Shown piece by piece: positions 29,390 through 39,100 of a DNA stretch of 64,000 bases (its first letter is position 1; every line of letters begins with the position of its first letter). This DNA comes from Sorangium aterium (GTDB taxonomy: Bacteria > Myxococcota_A > Polyangia > Polyangiales > Polyangiaceae): positions 277,001 through 341,000 of the forward strand of contig NZ_JAQNDK010000006.1 in the NCBI RefSeq assembly GCF_028368935.1, in the 5' to 3' direction. The translations under genes were made by a program, and so were the position numbers. Under the pieces are notes generated by a model that saw only the letters and a program-made list of their open reading frames with translations, did no database searches and had not been told where the DNA came from.

Positions 29390-31306
29390 TCAGCGATCGG
29401 CGAGCGGCAAGGTAAACGAGAAGGTGCTCCCGTCGCCAACCCGGCTCTCCACCCAGATTCGCCCACCGTGCGCCTGGACGATCCCCCGCGCAATGGCCAG
29501 ACCGAGGCCAGTGCCGCGCTGCCCGTTGTTCGGGCGCGTCCAGTACGGGTCGAAGATGAGTGGGAGGTGTTCGGCCGCGATTCCGACACCGGAATCCCGG
29601 ACGTGGATCCCCACCTCGCCGTCGAGCGCCTCGGCACGCACGCAGATCGCCCCGCCGTCGGGCGTGAACTTGTGGGCATTCCTGAGCAGGTTGGAGAGGA
29701 CCTGGACGATCCGGTCGCGATCGGCGAGCACCGGCGGCAGATCCGTCGGAACCTTCACGTGCACCGACAACGAGCGGCCGGCCTCGCCGAAGCGCGCTGT
29801 TTCCGTCGCATCCGCCACGAGGTCGGAGACCTCGTGGGGGGCGGGCAGGATCGACAATCGGCGAGCGTCGATGCTCGCCACGTCGAGCAGGTCGGCGATG
29901 AGGCGGTTGCTGTGGCGCGCTGCGCGCTCGATCGTCCGTACGCCGTCCCGCAACTTCTCCTCGTCGACGCGGGACGCCAGCTCCCGCTTCAGCAGGGCCG
30001 CCCGGAGCATGATCGCGCTGAGGGGGTTGCGGAGATCGTGGGCCACGATGCCGAGCATCTGCTCGCGCTTCCGGACCGCATCCTGTGCCTCGGCGCGGGC
30101 GCGCATCTCCGACTCGAAGAGGGCATTGCGCTCGACCGCCTGAGCGCACTGATCCGCCATCGTGGCGACCAGCTTACGCATCGCCGGATCGAGGCGGCAC
30201 GAACCCTCGATGATGAACACCAGGCCGCCGAGATCCCGACCGTGGATCCGGAGCGGCAGCGCCACGAGGCGTGGCGAGGCCATGGCGGACATGGTGGGGC
30301 GCGGGGCGAAGCGCGTGGCGGTCCCCTCGACCTCGTTGGGGTCCGGCAGGATGACCAGCTCGCCGCGGCACAGGGCCAGGACGACCGGCTGCTCCGGATC
30401 GGACGGGATCGACGGGAAGGGCGACGTCCCGTTGTCGCCGGTCGAGGCCACGAGGCGCAGCCCTCGTGGGTCGTCCGTTCGCAGGTAGGCCCGCGCGCCC
30501 TGGGCCTGAAGGATCGCGCCGATCGCGCGGATCGCGACGCCGGCGGACTCTCCGGCGCTGCATGTGCGGGCGAGCGCGGCCGTGACGGCCTGCAGGCGGG
30601 CGAGCTGCTCGCGCGCCTCTTCTGCCTGGATCCGGCCCGCCTCCTCGGCCTCGCGGCGGCGGCTTTCCCATGACGCCTGCAGCTCGCGCTCGATCGTGTA
30701 GGCGATGTGCGCCACCAGCGCGAGCCGCTCGGGGCTGCCGGTCGCGGCGGACGTGCTGACGTCGATCGCGCCGATGATCGTACCGTCGGGCGCGTGGATC
30801 GGCGCGCCGGTGCACGTGCAATCGTCGAATGCGCTCGCGAAATGCTCCGGCCCGATGATCGCGACCGGGCGATTGGCTGCAATGGCGGTGCCGGCGCCGT
30901 TGGTCCCCATCGTCCGCTCCGACCAGTCGAATCCGGGCAGGAGGCCGAATGTCTCCATCATCGGACGAGACGTGCCGACCGAGTGAAGGACGATGCCGTC
31001 CCCATCGACGAGGTAGACGGCCGGCTCCGACGCCCGTAGCAGCGCGGCGGCCCAGTGCAGGTGAGGGATGGCGGCCCGGACCAGGTCGGCGCTCCGTTCC
31101 AGCCTTCTCGCGAGCTCCTCGTCGTCGATCCGCCGGAAGGGCGGACGAACGGGGTCGACCGCCGCCGCCCGACTGCGCTCCCATGAGTCGAGCACGAGAC
31201 GGCACAGCGGGTCGGCGAGATCCAGCTCGCGGACGAAATCGTTCCACTTGCGGAACCGTTCTTTCGCGACCGTGGCGCCCGGCGTTCCAGCATCCCCCAT
31301 GGACAT
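29390..31306 (-). CDS. Sensor histidine kinase with two GAF-type domains
   Basis: About 638 residues, no transmembrane helix. The first sensor (about 50-200) resembles the GAF region of AcoR-type activators (ERTMGTNGAGTAIAANRPVAI, DDCTCTGAPIHAPDGTIIGAIDVS). A coiled coil (about 215-250) leads to a second GAF domain (about 260-400). The HisKA domain has the phospho-acceptor in GIVAHDLRNPLSAIMLRAAL. The ATPase domain has N-box LSNLLRNAHKFTPDGG, G1 VRDSGVGIA and G2 GTGLGLAIARGIVQAHGGRIWVES. No response regulator is adjacent. ATG 31306 was chosen; 31300 is possible. Confidence 0.92.
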   Translation of the reverse strand: MSMGDAGTPGATVAKERFRKWNDFVRELDLADPLCRLVLDSWERSRAAAVDPVRPPFRRIDDEELARRLERSADLVRAAIPHLHWAAALLRASEPAVYLVDGDGIVLHSVGTSRPMMETFGLLPGFDWSERTMGTNGAGTAIAANRPVAIIGPEHFASAFDDCTCTGAPIHAPDGTIIGAIDVSTSAATGSPERLALVAHIAYTIERELQASWESRRREAEEAGRIQAEEAREQLARLQAVTAALARTCSAGESAGVAIRAIGAILQAQGARAYLRTDDPRGLRLVASTGDNGTSPFPSIPSDPEQPVVLALCRGELVILPDPNEVEGTATRFAPRPTMSAMASPRLVALPLRIHGRDLGGLVFIIEGSCRLDPAMRKLVATMADQCAQAVERNALFESEMRARAEAQDAVRKREQMLGIVAHDLRNPLSAIMLRAALLKRELASRVDEEKLRDGVRTIERAARHSNRLIADLLDVASIDARRLSILPAPHEVSDLVADATETARFGEAGRSLSVHVKVPTDLPPVLADRDRIVQVLSNLLRNAHKFTPDGGAICVRAEALDGEVGIHVRDSGVGIAAEHLPLIFDPYWTRPNNGQRGTGLGLAIARGIVQAHGGRIWVESRVGDGSTFSFTLPLADR

Positions 31307-32135
31307 CAACTTCGTAACACGAGAGCTGCGCCAGAGCACGAGCCTGCTGACCCGGCAACTCGCCGTTCACGTCACCATGCTGCGGAGCGTGGTCGGCGTC
31401 GTGCGGTTGCTTGGCCGCATGGTTGTGTTCTCTCGCATGGCTGCCGGGGCGAGGGCCCTGTACGTCAGGGAAGAGGGAAGATATCGTCTCTGCAGCCCGG
31501 CAGTCCGATCTGTAGAGCTCAGGAAATCGCGACCAGGGCGAGGTCGGAGAATTCGCCTGAGACTGGCGTATTCGAAGCTTTTTGAGAGACGATGGTCCAG
31601 CGGTCAGCGGATGGTCGGGCCCGACGTAACCGCCCCGCCGCCGTCATCCACCGGACGCTGCTCCCGGAGCCTTCGTCGGGCATACCCGTCGCGGGACGAC
31701 ATCGGCGTGCGAGCCCGTCGGCAGCGCGGGCGGCTGCAGTGGTCGCCTCGTTTGCCAGCACCCTGAGCCGCGCCGTCGCCCTCGGGGATGAGGTAGCGGC
31801 CCGGGTCGTTCACGAGGCGATCGGCCGGCTGCTCGGGCTGCCGCTGGCACCGGAGAGGTGAGCAAGCTTGGGCCGAACGTCGAGCCCGCCGCTCGCGTGA
31901 TCGAGCGCGCCCCGGTCAACGAGCGCGAGGAGGACGGCGCGCGAGGCTGGATGACGTGCGCGGCGACAGACGACGACCAGCTCGGCGGGGCGCGACGCTG
32001 CGCGGATCTTCCACGCGGCGAACTCCAGGTCGAGCGAGGAGCAGCGAACAAGCACGGCGCCGCTCTTCGCCGCAACGGTCCGGAGCGCGCGACGGCGGGG
32101 TGTTCCTCGGCGCGAGCGAGGTGTAGGATGCCCTC
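31307..32135. other. Gene-poor region between histidine kinase and recQ
   Basis: About 830 bases. The first 280 bases are relatively AT-rich and should hold the histidine kinase promoter. Two short frames with coding-like third positions overlap in the rest (31592-31861 plus, 31810-32154 minus). Neither has a known domain. Confidence 0.5.
31592..31861 (+). CDS. Small hypothetical protein or remnant
   Basis: An 89-residue frame. The N-terminal half is basic and low in structure. The C-terminal half (AAVVASFASTLSRAVALGDE, then ARVVHEAIGRLLGLP) looks like a normal helical protein. I do not recognise a family. It may be the surviving 3' end of a longer gene. No convincing ribosome site is seen. 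Confidence 0.35.
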   Translation: MVQRSADGRARRNRPAAVIHRTLLPEPSSGIPVAGRHRRASPSAARAAAVVASFASTLSRAVALGDEVAARVVHEAIGRLLGLPLAPER

Positions 32136-32154
32136 TTGAATCAGCCCACACCAT
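31810..32154 (-). CDS. Small hypothetical protein or remnant
   Basis: A 114-codon frame whose last 75 codons show high GC at third positions and a plausible residue mix (GAVLVRCSSLDLEFAAWKIR, AELVVVCRRARHPASRAVLL). The first ATG would overlap the start of recQ on the other strand, so the true start, if any, is further in. It overlaps the small plus-strand frame by 52 bases. No family recognised. Confidence 0.3.
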   Translation of the reverse strand: MVWADSRGHPTPRSRRGTPRRRALRTVAAKSGAVLVRCSSLDLEFAAWKIRAASRPAELVVVCRRARHPASRAVLLALVDRGALDHASGGLDVRPKLAHLSGASGSPSSRPIAS

Positions 32155-34103
32155 CCGGCCCCGATCTGCTCGACGTCCTCGAGGCGCGGTTCAACTTCCG
32201 CGAGCTCCGCCCAGGCCAGCGCGCGGTCATGGATGCCTTGCTCTCGGGCCACAGCGCGCTCGCGGTCTTCCCGACAGGCGGCGGCAAATCGCTCTGCTAC
32301 CAGCTCCCCGCGCTCCTGCTCGACGGGGTCACGATCGTCATCTCTCCGCTGATCGCGCTGATGAAGGATCAGATCGATTTCCTCAGCGCGCGCGGCATCG
32401 CCGCGGTCCGGCTCGATTCGTCGCTGTCAGCCGACGGCGCGGCGGAGGCGCACAGGGATCTGCGCTCGGGCAAGACGAAGCTGCTCTATGTCGCCCCCGA
32501 GCGGTTCGTGAGCGAGCGGTTCATGTCGCTGCTGAAAGAGCTCAAGATCGCCATCTTCGCGGTGGACGAGGCCCACTGCATCTCCGAGTGGGGACACAAC
32601 TTCCGCCCCGACTACCTGAGGCTCGCGGACACCGCCCGGGCGCTCGGTGTGCCACGCGTGCTCGCGTTGACGGCCACCGCGACGCCCGGGGTCGTGCGCG
32701 ACGTCTGCGCCACATTCGGCATCCGCGAGGAGCACACGGTCATCACCGGCTTCTACCGACCGAACCTCGAGCTCCGCGCGACGGCGGTGAGCGCGACCGC
32801 GCGCGACCGGGTCCTGATTGAGCGCCTGCGATCCCGGCCGCCCGGCTCCACCATCGTCTATGTCACGCTCCAGAAGACCGCCGAGCACGTGGCCGAGAAG
32901 CTCGCTTCTGCGGGGCTGCCGGCGCGCGCGTACCACGCCGGGATGGAGGCGGCGGAGCGCGCGCGCGTGCAGGACGACTGGATGCAGAGCGACCGCGGCA
33001 TCGTGGTCGCCACCATTGCGTTCGGGATGGGGATCGACAAGCCCGACGTGCGTTATGTCGACCATTACAATCTCCCGAAGAGCCTCGAGAGTTATAGTCA
33101 GGAGATCGGCCGCGCCGGCAGGGACCAGGCGCACTCGGTGGTCGAGGTCTTCGTGTGCGGCGACGATCTGCCGGTCCTCGAGAACTTCGCCTACGGCGAC
33201 ACGCCGACCGAGGACGCGCTCCACGGGGTGGTCGGCGCCGTGCTCGCCGCGCCCCAGGTGGAGCTCGGCCTGCACGCGCTGGGGACGCGCCACGACGTCC
33301 GGCCGCTCGTGCTCCGCACCGCGCTGACCTACCTCGAGCTGATGGGCGCGGTCCGGCAGCTCACGCCGCACTACGCCGGCTACGAGGTGCGGCTCCACCG
33401 CAGGCTCGAGGAGGTCATCGCGTCGGTGAAGGGCGAGCCGGCGCGGTTCCTCGAGGCGCTCTTCGGCCATGCGAGGAAGGGGCGAGTCCTGTACGCGGTC
33501 GACCCGGCCGCCGCCGCCGCCGCGCTGGAGCAGCCGCGCGAGCGGGTGGTGCGCGCGCTCGAGTACCTCGAGCGGCAGGGGCTCGCGGAGCTCAAGGCGT
33601 CGGACATCCGGCACCGCTTCGTGCGCGTCGCCTCGACGGACGACGCGGGCGCCCTCGTCGGCGAGCTCCTCGCGCGCTTCGCGAGGCGCGAGGACGCCGA
33701 GATCGGGCGCGTGCGGCAGGTGATCGAGCTGCTCACCTCGGAGCGCTGTCACGCCGCCGCGCTCGCCGCGTACTTCGGCGAACGCCTCGACGCCGCGTGC
33801 GGGCGCTGCACCTTCTGCCGCGCCGGCGTCGCCGTGACGCTGCCGGAGCCGGCGCACGCGCCGCCGATGCCGGTGGGGCTCGACGTCGCCGCGTTCACGG
33901 CGCTGCGCGCGGCGCACGCGGGCGCCCTGGGCCATCCTCGCCAGGCGGCGCGTTTCCTCTGCGGCCTCTCGAGCCCGGCGACCACCCAGGCCAAGCTCGC
34001 GCGCGATCCGCTCTTCGGCGTACTCATCACGCGCCGGTTCGCCGAGGTGCTCGACTGGTGCGCCGGGCTTCCCCGCCTCACCGGCGCCGCAGCAGCGACC
34101 TGA
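32136..34103 (+). CDS. recQ: ATP-dependent DNA helicase RecQ
   Basis: A 655-residue 3'-5' superfamily II helicase acting in recombination and fork repair. Motifs in order: FRELRPGQRAVMDALLSG (motif 0), FPTGGGKSLCYQLPALLL (I), VISPLIALMKDQIDFL (Ia), AVDEAHCISEWGHNFRPDY (II plus the RecQ aromatic loop), LALTATATPGV (III), and IAFGMGIDKPDVRYVDHYN with YSQEIGRAGRD (V/VI). The zinc-binding cysteines are present (about residue 538 onward: CHAAALAAYFGERLDAACGRCTFC). The C-terminal HRDC-like region is short and divergent. TTG at 32136 was chosen because no ATG or GTG precedes motif 0. Confidence 0.95.
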   Translation: MNQPTPSGPDLLDVLEARFNFRELRPGQRAVMDALLSGHSALAVFPTGGGKSLCYQLPALLLDGVTIVISPLIALMKDQIDFLSARGIAAVRLDSSLSADGAAEAHRDLRSGKTKLLYVAPERFVSERFMSLLKELKIAIFAVDEAHCISEWGHNFRPDYLRLADTARALGVPRVLALTATATPGVVRDVCATFGIREEHTVITGFYRPNLELRATAVSATARDRVLIERLRSRPPGSTIVYVTLQKTAEHVAEKLASAGLPARAYHAGMEAAERARVQDDWMQSDRGIVVATIAFGMGIDKPDVRYVDHYNLPKSLESYSQEIGRAGRDQAHSVVEVFVCGDDLPVLENFAYGDTPTEDALHGVVGAVLAAPQVELGLHALGTRHDVRPLVLRTALTYLELMGAVRQLTPHYAGYEVRLHRRLEEVIASVKGEPARFLEALFGHARKGRVLYAVDPAAAAAALEQPRERVVRALEYLERQGLAELKASDIRHRFVRVASTDDAGALVGELLARFARREDAEIGRVRQVIELLTSERCHAAALAAYFGERLDAACGRCTFCRAGVAVTLPEPAHAPPMPVGLDVAAFTALRAAHAGALGHPRQAARFLCGLSSPATTQAKLARDPLFGVLITRRFAEVLDWCAGLPRLTGAAAAT

Positions 34104-34634
34104 CCAAGGCCGGCTCCGCCTCGGCCTGCTCGGCGCTCCCGGCGGGAAGTGAGGATCCCAGGGCTCCTCAGGTCGGACGCACGACCCCGTAAACACCGAG
34201 CGCCGCGAGGGCCATTCCCTCGTGCAGGAGCGCGACGGACGCAGTCGTTCTGGACGAGCGACGACCTGGTAATCTGGTCGACGCCCGCCTACCTCGAGTT
34301 CTGCGTGTCCCCCTGTATCCTCTATGCGGACGAACCTGCGGTGATCGAGCAGGCGCTCGCGTGGATCCAGGCGAACCATCCTGAGCTGAGCATCGAGCGG
34401 AGCGAGGTTACGCGCTGATCGAGCGCCGGCACCGGCGGCTCACCCTGTTCCTGCCGCCGCAGACCGTGGAGTGAGCGCGGCCCCTTTGACGACGCGGCGG
34501 CGGAGGGCGCTCCGTTGGGCCACACCGGAGCCGCCCTCGGCGGCGAAACAGGCGGAAGCTATGAAAATCGCTACCATTTCCGGCGGCCGCTCGCCATCGG
34601 CGGCTTTCTCTGGCGGGGTTTCTGTCCCGCGGTG
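34104..34634. other. Intergenic region with a frameshifted coding remnant
   Basis: About 530 bases between recQ and the convergent low-complexity gene. The only coding-like content is the two-frame remnant at 34236-34474. The remaining 160 bases before 34635 show nothing recognisable. Confidence 0.5.
34236..34474 (+). pseudogene. Frameshifted remnant of an unidentified gene
   Basis: Frame A reads SFWTSDDLVIWSTPAYLEFC, continues AVIEQALAWIQANHPELSIE and stops at 34418. The next frame continues with ERGYALIERRHRRLTLFLPP and QTVE-stop at 34474. Both parts have high GC third positions, so a one-base indel near 34405 probably broke a single gene. The upstream part in frame A looks non-coding, so the 5' end is also missing. 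No family recognised. Confidence 0.45.
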
Positions 34635-35738
34635 CTAGCCGGATCGCCGGAACAGGCTCATCAATCGCCTGAGCAGCCCCGGTTTCGCGGTCGGCGCGGC
34701 CGCTGCCGGCTCCGCCTGGTCGCGGCGTGCTGACCTTGGCGCCGCATCGCGGGGCTTTGCCACAGCGGCGTCACGGGGCTTTGCTGCAGCAGGAGGCGCT
34801 CCGGGCTCCTCACGGGCGGCCTCTACGCTCTGGTCCGCGGTGCGCTCGGCCGCGCGGCTCGGTGCCTGCTTCCCTGCCTTCCTTTCGGCCCGCGCCTGGA
34901 CTCTGGCCTTCATTGCCTCCTTCGCGGTGAGCGCGGGCTTCTTCTTCCGCGGGAATGCGGCGCTGGGGGGAGGCACCCACGCGGCGTCCCGGCGCGGCTC
35001 GGGAGTCGCCGTCGTCTCTGGCGCCGGAGCCGGCGCCACGCCGCGCGTCTCGGCGGGCTGCGACTGCCGCGACGCCTTGCGGGAAGCGTTGGCCTCTCCG
35101 GCGGCGGGCGCGCGCTTCGCGTCGGCGAGCGCGGCGCGCTCCGCCTCGTTCTGCGCGGGATCCGCGGCGGCAGCCGCGCGCTGCTCTCGCGTGGCGGCGC
35201 CCTGTGCTGGAGGGGCCGCGGGCGCGTGGGTCTGGGTAGCACCCCCGGCGCCTGTCCGGCCGCGCGGCGTCGCCCCATCCCGCGTCCACCTGGCCTTGTC
35301 CGGCGAGCGGCGCTCGGCCGCGTTGCCCTCGCGCGCTCCGCGCTCGGCCGGGCCGCCGTCGCGTCCTGCGCGCTCCGCCGGCCCGCGCTCGCGCGCTCCA
35401 CGGTCGGCAGGTCCACGCTCCGCCGGCCGCGCCGAGCGCCGCGGCGGCGGCTCCTGCGCGGGCGCTGGCGTGCGCGGTCGGCGCATGTCGATGACCCGCG
35501 GCGGCCGCGATCGAGCGGGCGCAGCGGCGGAGGGTGCAGCGGGCGCAGCGTCGGCCGGCACGACCACGGCGTCTGCTGCGCTCGCTGCGCCCGCCGTCGT
35601 GGTCGTCGCCGTGCCGCCGGAAGAGGCCTCCACGCTCGCTTCCGCCGCCCCTCCGGCGGCTTCCGTCGCGCGCTCCTCGACGGGCCCCGCGCTCTCCGGT
35701 TGCCCCTCCCCGTTTTCCGCTGTGCTTTGCTCGACCAT
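34635..35738 (-). CDS. Low-complexity, charged, probably disordered protein
   Basis: A 367-residue protein. ATG at 35738 is preceded by GGAGG. It has an acidic opening (MVEQSTAENGEGQPE), then Ala/Thr/Val-rich and Pro/Arg stretches. A series of heptad-like RGPAERG-type repeats spans about residues 110-170. A Lys/Arg-rich segment (FPRKKKPALTAKEAMKARVQARAERKAGKQ) and a basic amphipathic tail (LLRRLMSLFRRSG) close the protein. No enzyme domain is present. The charge pattern suggests nucleic-acid or membrane-surface binding; function unknown. Confidence 0.7.
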   Translation of the reverse strand: MVEQSTAENGEGQPESAGPVEERATEAAGGAAEASVEASSGGTATTTTAGAASAADAVVVPADAAPAAPSAAAPARSRPPRVIDMRRPRTPAPAQEPPPRRSARPAERGPADRGARERGPAERAGRDGGPAERGAREGNAAERRSPDKARWTRDGATPRGRTGAGGATQTHAPAAPPAQGAATREQRAAAAADPAQNEAERAALADAKRAPAAGEANASRKASRQSQPAETRGVAPAPAPETTATPEPRRDAAWVPPPSAAFPRKKKPALTAKEAMKARVQARAERKAGKQAPSRAAERTADQSVEAAREEPGAPPAAAKPRDAAVAKPRDAAPRSARRDQAEPAAAAPTAKPGLLRRLMSLFRRSG

Positions 35739-36119
35739 GGGGCTCCTCCATAGCGTTGTCGGGCGCTCCGCGAAACCGGATCTCACCGCCTCGTACGCGT
35801 GGCGGGGGCGCGGCCCGCTGCCCTGCGTGTGCCGCGGACCGCGCGAGCCCATCGATGGTCGGCGCGCGAAACCACGAGCGCGCGCCCGTGACGGCCCGTC
35901 GACCTCTCGCGGCGCGTGGCCGGCGCGGTGCGAGGCGTTCGTTCCAGGCGCAAGCCGACGCCGGAGCAGGTCGGCAGGGCCGCGGCGCGTAGCCTGCGCG
36001 ATGCGTGCCGTTCGAAGAGCGAAGAGAGGGATGAAGCGGCCGCGCCGTGCGGAGCTGCGCGCCGTCGCGGCAAGCCGGCCCGGGGCGCTCGGCCCCGGCC
36101 GGCTTGCCTTGCGGCCCGG
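35739..36119. other. Intergenic region upstream of low-complexity gene
   Basis: About 380 bases. It carries the promoter of the gene at 34635-35738 and, next to 36120, a strong hairpin. No coding-like frame is seen. Confidence 0.5.
36069..36108 (-). terminator. Strong GC-rich hairpin after beta-propeller gene
   Basis: GGCAAGCCGG (36069-36078) pairs with CCGGCTTGCC (36099-36108). An inner CCGGGG (36080-36085) pairs with CCCCGG (36093-36098). It starts 12 bases after the stop on the minus strand. No U-run follows. Confidence 0.6.
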
Positions 36120-39100
36120 CTACTCGCCCAGGTAGGGGACGAGGTTGACGGTCTCGCGGTCGAGCTGGTGAATCCCGAATCGGCCGGCGGCGAACAGGAC
36201 CTCCTCGCCGCTGGTCACGAACCTCTCGGGCCAGCCCCACGTGGGGAAGAACGCCTGTGCCTTCGGCGCCTCCGGCTCCTCGAGCGAGATCGCCAGGGCG
36301 CCGCCGGGCACCTCGAAGAGCGCCCGCATGTCGGCCGTGTGGCGCAGCGACGCCCACGAGGCGAGTCGGACGGTGGAGAGCACGTCGAACTCGGGGATCG
36401 CGGGGTTCTCGTTCTCCGGCTCGGGCGGCGGCGCCTCACCTGTCGGCGAGAGCGTGGTCAGCTTCTGGTTCGGATCCCATCCGCCGTACCACCCGTTGCC
36501 CGGACGCCAGATCAGGCTGTGGGACAGGACGGGCAGCCCGCGGCCGTCGATGGAGATCGCGTTGACCTGGCGGTCCGGGAACTTCTGGTACTCCTGCAGG
36601 TACGCGAGCCCCTCGTGCACCTCGAGCCGCGCGATCGCCGTCTCGATGAACTGCTGGCCCCACACCCTGTCCCTCGCGTAGATCGACGCCCCCTGGATCG
36701 CGAGCACCTCGCCGGGCACGTTGATCCCCGGATCGAGCGCGGGCTGCGACGGGTTGGTCAGATCGAGGTGCGTGAGGAAGTACTGCGTGCGCGGGCGCGG
36801 ATCGTCCGGCGCGAGCCCGCTCATCGAGCGCTTGATATTGAAGTAGAGCTCCCCGTTGTCGTTGAGGACATTCACGGTCTCGTTGTCGTCCGGCAGCGCG
36901 ACGGCCGGCGCCACCGTCGGGTGGTCCGGGTCGGAGAGGTCGACCACGTGGACCTCGATTTGCGCCCAGCTGCGGCGCGGGACGTACTCATAACAATACG
37001 TCGACGTGATCCCCACGATGTCGTTCCGGTCGACCTCGACCGGCGCGCAGCTCGTGTCCGCGCCGGGGTGGTCCGTGCACTCCGCGAACCCGCCGTTGCA
37101 GTACTCCTCGCCGCCGATGTTGCGGCACGTGCGCTCTCCGGCCATGTACGTGCAGCCTTCCTGCCCGAAGCAGCCCGGATCCTCGACCGAGTTGGTCCGG
37201 CACGCCCAGCCGACCCCGAGGTCCTCGGAGTGGCCGATGACGCGCAGGAAGGCGAGGGCATCGCGCCCGGGGTGCACGGTCGAGAACGAGCTCGCCCCGC
37301 CGTAGTAGCCGCCCGTGGCGGGGAGATCGCTCGTGTCGAGCGTGCCCGCCCGCCGCGGCGCGGTCGGATCGGACAGGTCGATCACCTCGAGGTGGGTCAC
37401 CTTGCCCACCCAGTTCTCGAAGGTGGTGGTCAGCGACACGAGCAGGTCGCCCACCTGATGCAGCTGCGCGTCGGCCGGCAGATCGAAGGTGGCGATCGGC
37501 TGCGCGAGCTGGGTGAGCCCGGCGCTCGGCACGACCTCCGCCTTGATCTTCCGGTTCTCGGCGGGGGTCCAGTAGAGATCGTAAGGCATCTTCACGCGGA
37601 CGCGGTGCTCGCCGAACGCGAAGACCTTCACATAATCCGGGGCGAGATCGAGGTGTCCGAGCTTCTCGGGCGTGTCGAGCTTGTCCTGCGCATAGAGGGT
37701 GAGCTCCTCATCGGAGACGTTCGCGGTGGCGATGTCCTCGGCGCGGAACGTGCGGCGCGCGGGCGTCCCGTGCTCCATCACGCCGCGGCGGGTCAGCGTG
37801 GTGTCCGAGAAGGTGAAGATCTGCACGCCGGAGAACGGCCGCCGGTAGTTGTCCACGGTCCTGCTCGCGGAGAACGGGAGCAGCACGAGGCCCGTCTCGG
37901 GCTCCCCGCTCGGCGCCACGGCGTCCACCGCGTCGTCGAGCACGGTGAACGCGCGGTGGTCCCAGTCGGCCTCGGACCAGCTCCAGCCCTGGGCGCCGCC
38001 GTCGATCTCGGCGCGCGCCACCAGCGGATCCTGGCTGGTCAGATCGGTGATGTCATAGAGGCTGGCGGCGAGCTTCCGGCCGTTCTGATCGTTCACGCCG
38101 ATGCCGATCAGGCGGGTCGCGCCGAAGACCGGGCGGAAGAAGTTGTTCCACCCGGACACGATGAACTCGCTCTCCTCGGTGATGTTCCCGCTCGGATCGA
38201 TGGAGAAGGCGTGGAAAGGATCCTGGCGCCGGTAGGTGACCGCGAACGCCCTGTCGTCCAGGAAGATGGCGCCGTAGAGCGACTGTTCGGCGCCGAAATC
38301 CTCGCTGTCGATCGGCACGATGTTGTCGGGATCGGCCGCGTTCCACGTCTCGAGGTAGCTGGGCGACCCGTCGGCCCACTGCGGACCGGAGAAGACCCGC
38401 AGCATGTTGTCGCGGAAGTCCATGTGGAACTGGGAGCGCACGTAGCCGGCCGCGCTCACGCTGTCGCGCAGCACCATGGACCCGTCGCGGTTCGAGATGT
38501 CGATGATCGAGATCTCGCTGGGATCCTGCGACCAGCTGCCGCTGTTGCGCGCCACGAGGAGCACGTCCGCCTCCGCGTGGATGGCGGTCACGGTGTCGCC
38601 GAGCTCGATAGCGCTCCTCTCGACGAGCGCGTCGACGCCGACATCGAAGCTCCGGACGAGGGTCTTGTTGACCCACTGGAACTGCCCGGGGTTGATCTCC
38701 TCGAGCTCCGAGCCGTTCGAGGCGATGTAGAGCGAGCTCGCGCTCTCGCCGCGCGCGAGGCGGCTCGTCATGATGGCGCCCGTGACCGGGTACTGCGACA
38801 GGAGCTTCGGCGCGGCGCGGTCGGCGATGTCGATGAACAGCACCGTCCCGCCGGTCCGCCGCTCCACGGTGAGGCCATCGGCCTTGAGCTGGTAGCCGGC
38901 CCAGTCGTTCAGGAGCACGACCGCGCGGTCGCCGACGACGTACATCTCGACAGGGGTGCCGGCGATCTGCATCTGGCCCAGGAACTTCGGGTCCGACGGG
39001 TCCTGGATGTCGATGACCTGCAGGCCGCGGAAGGTGTTGAGGTTGAGGAGCTGCCCGCCGCCGAGGACGCGGTAGATGTCGCCTTCCTCGAGCTCGCGGC

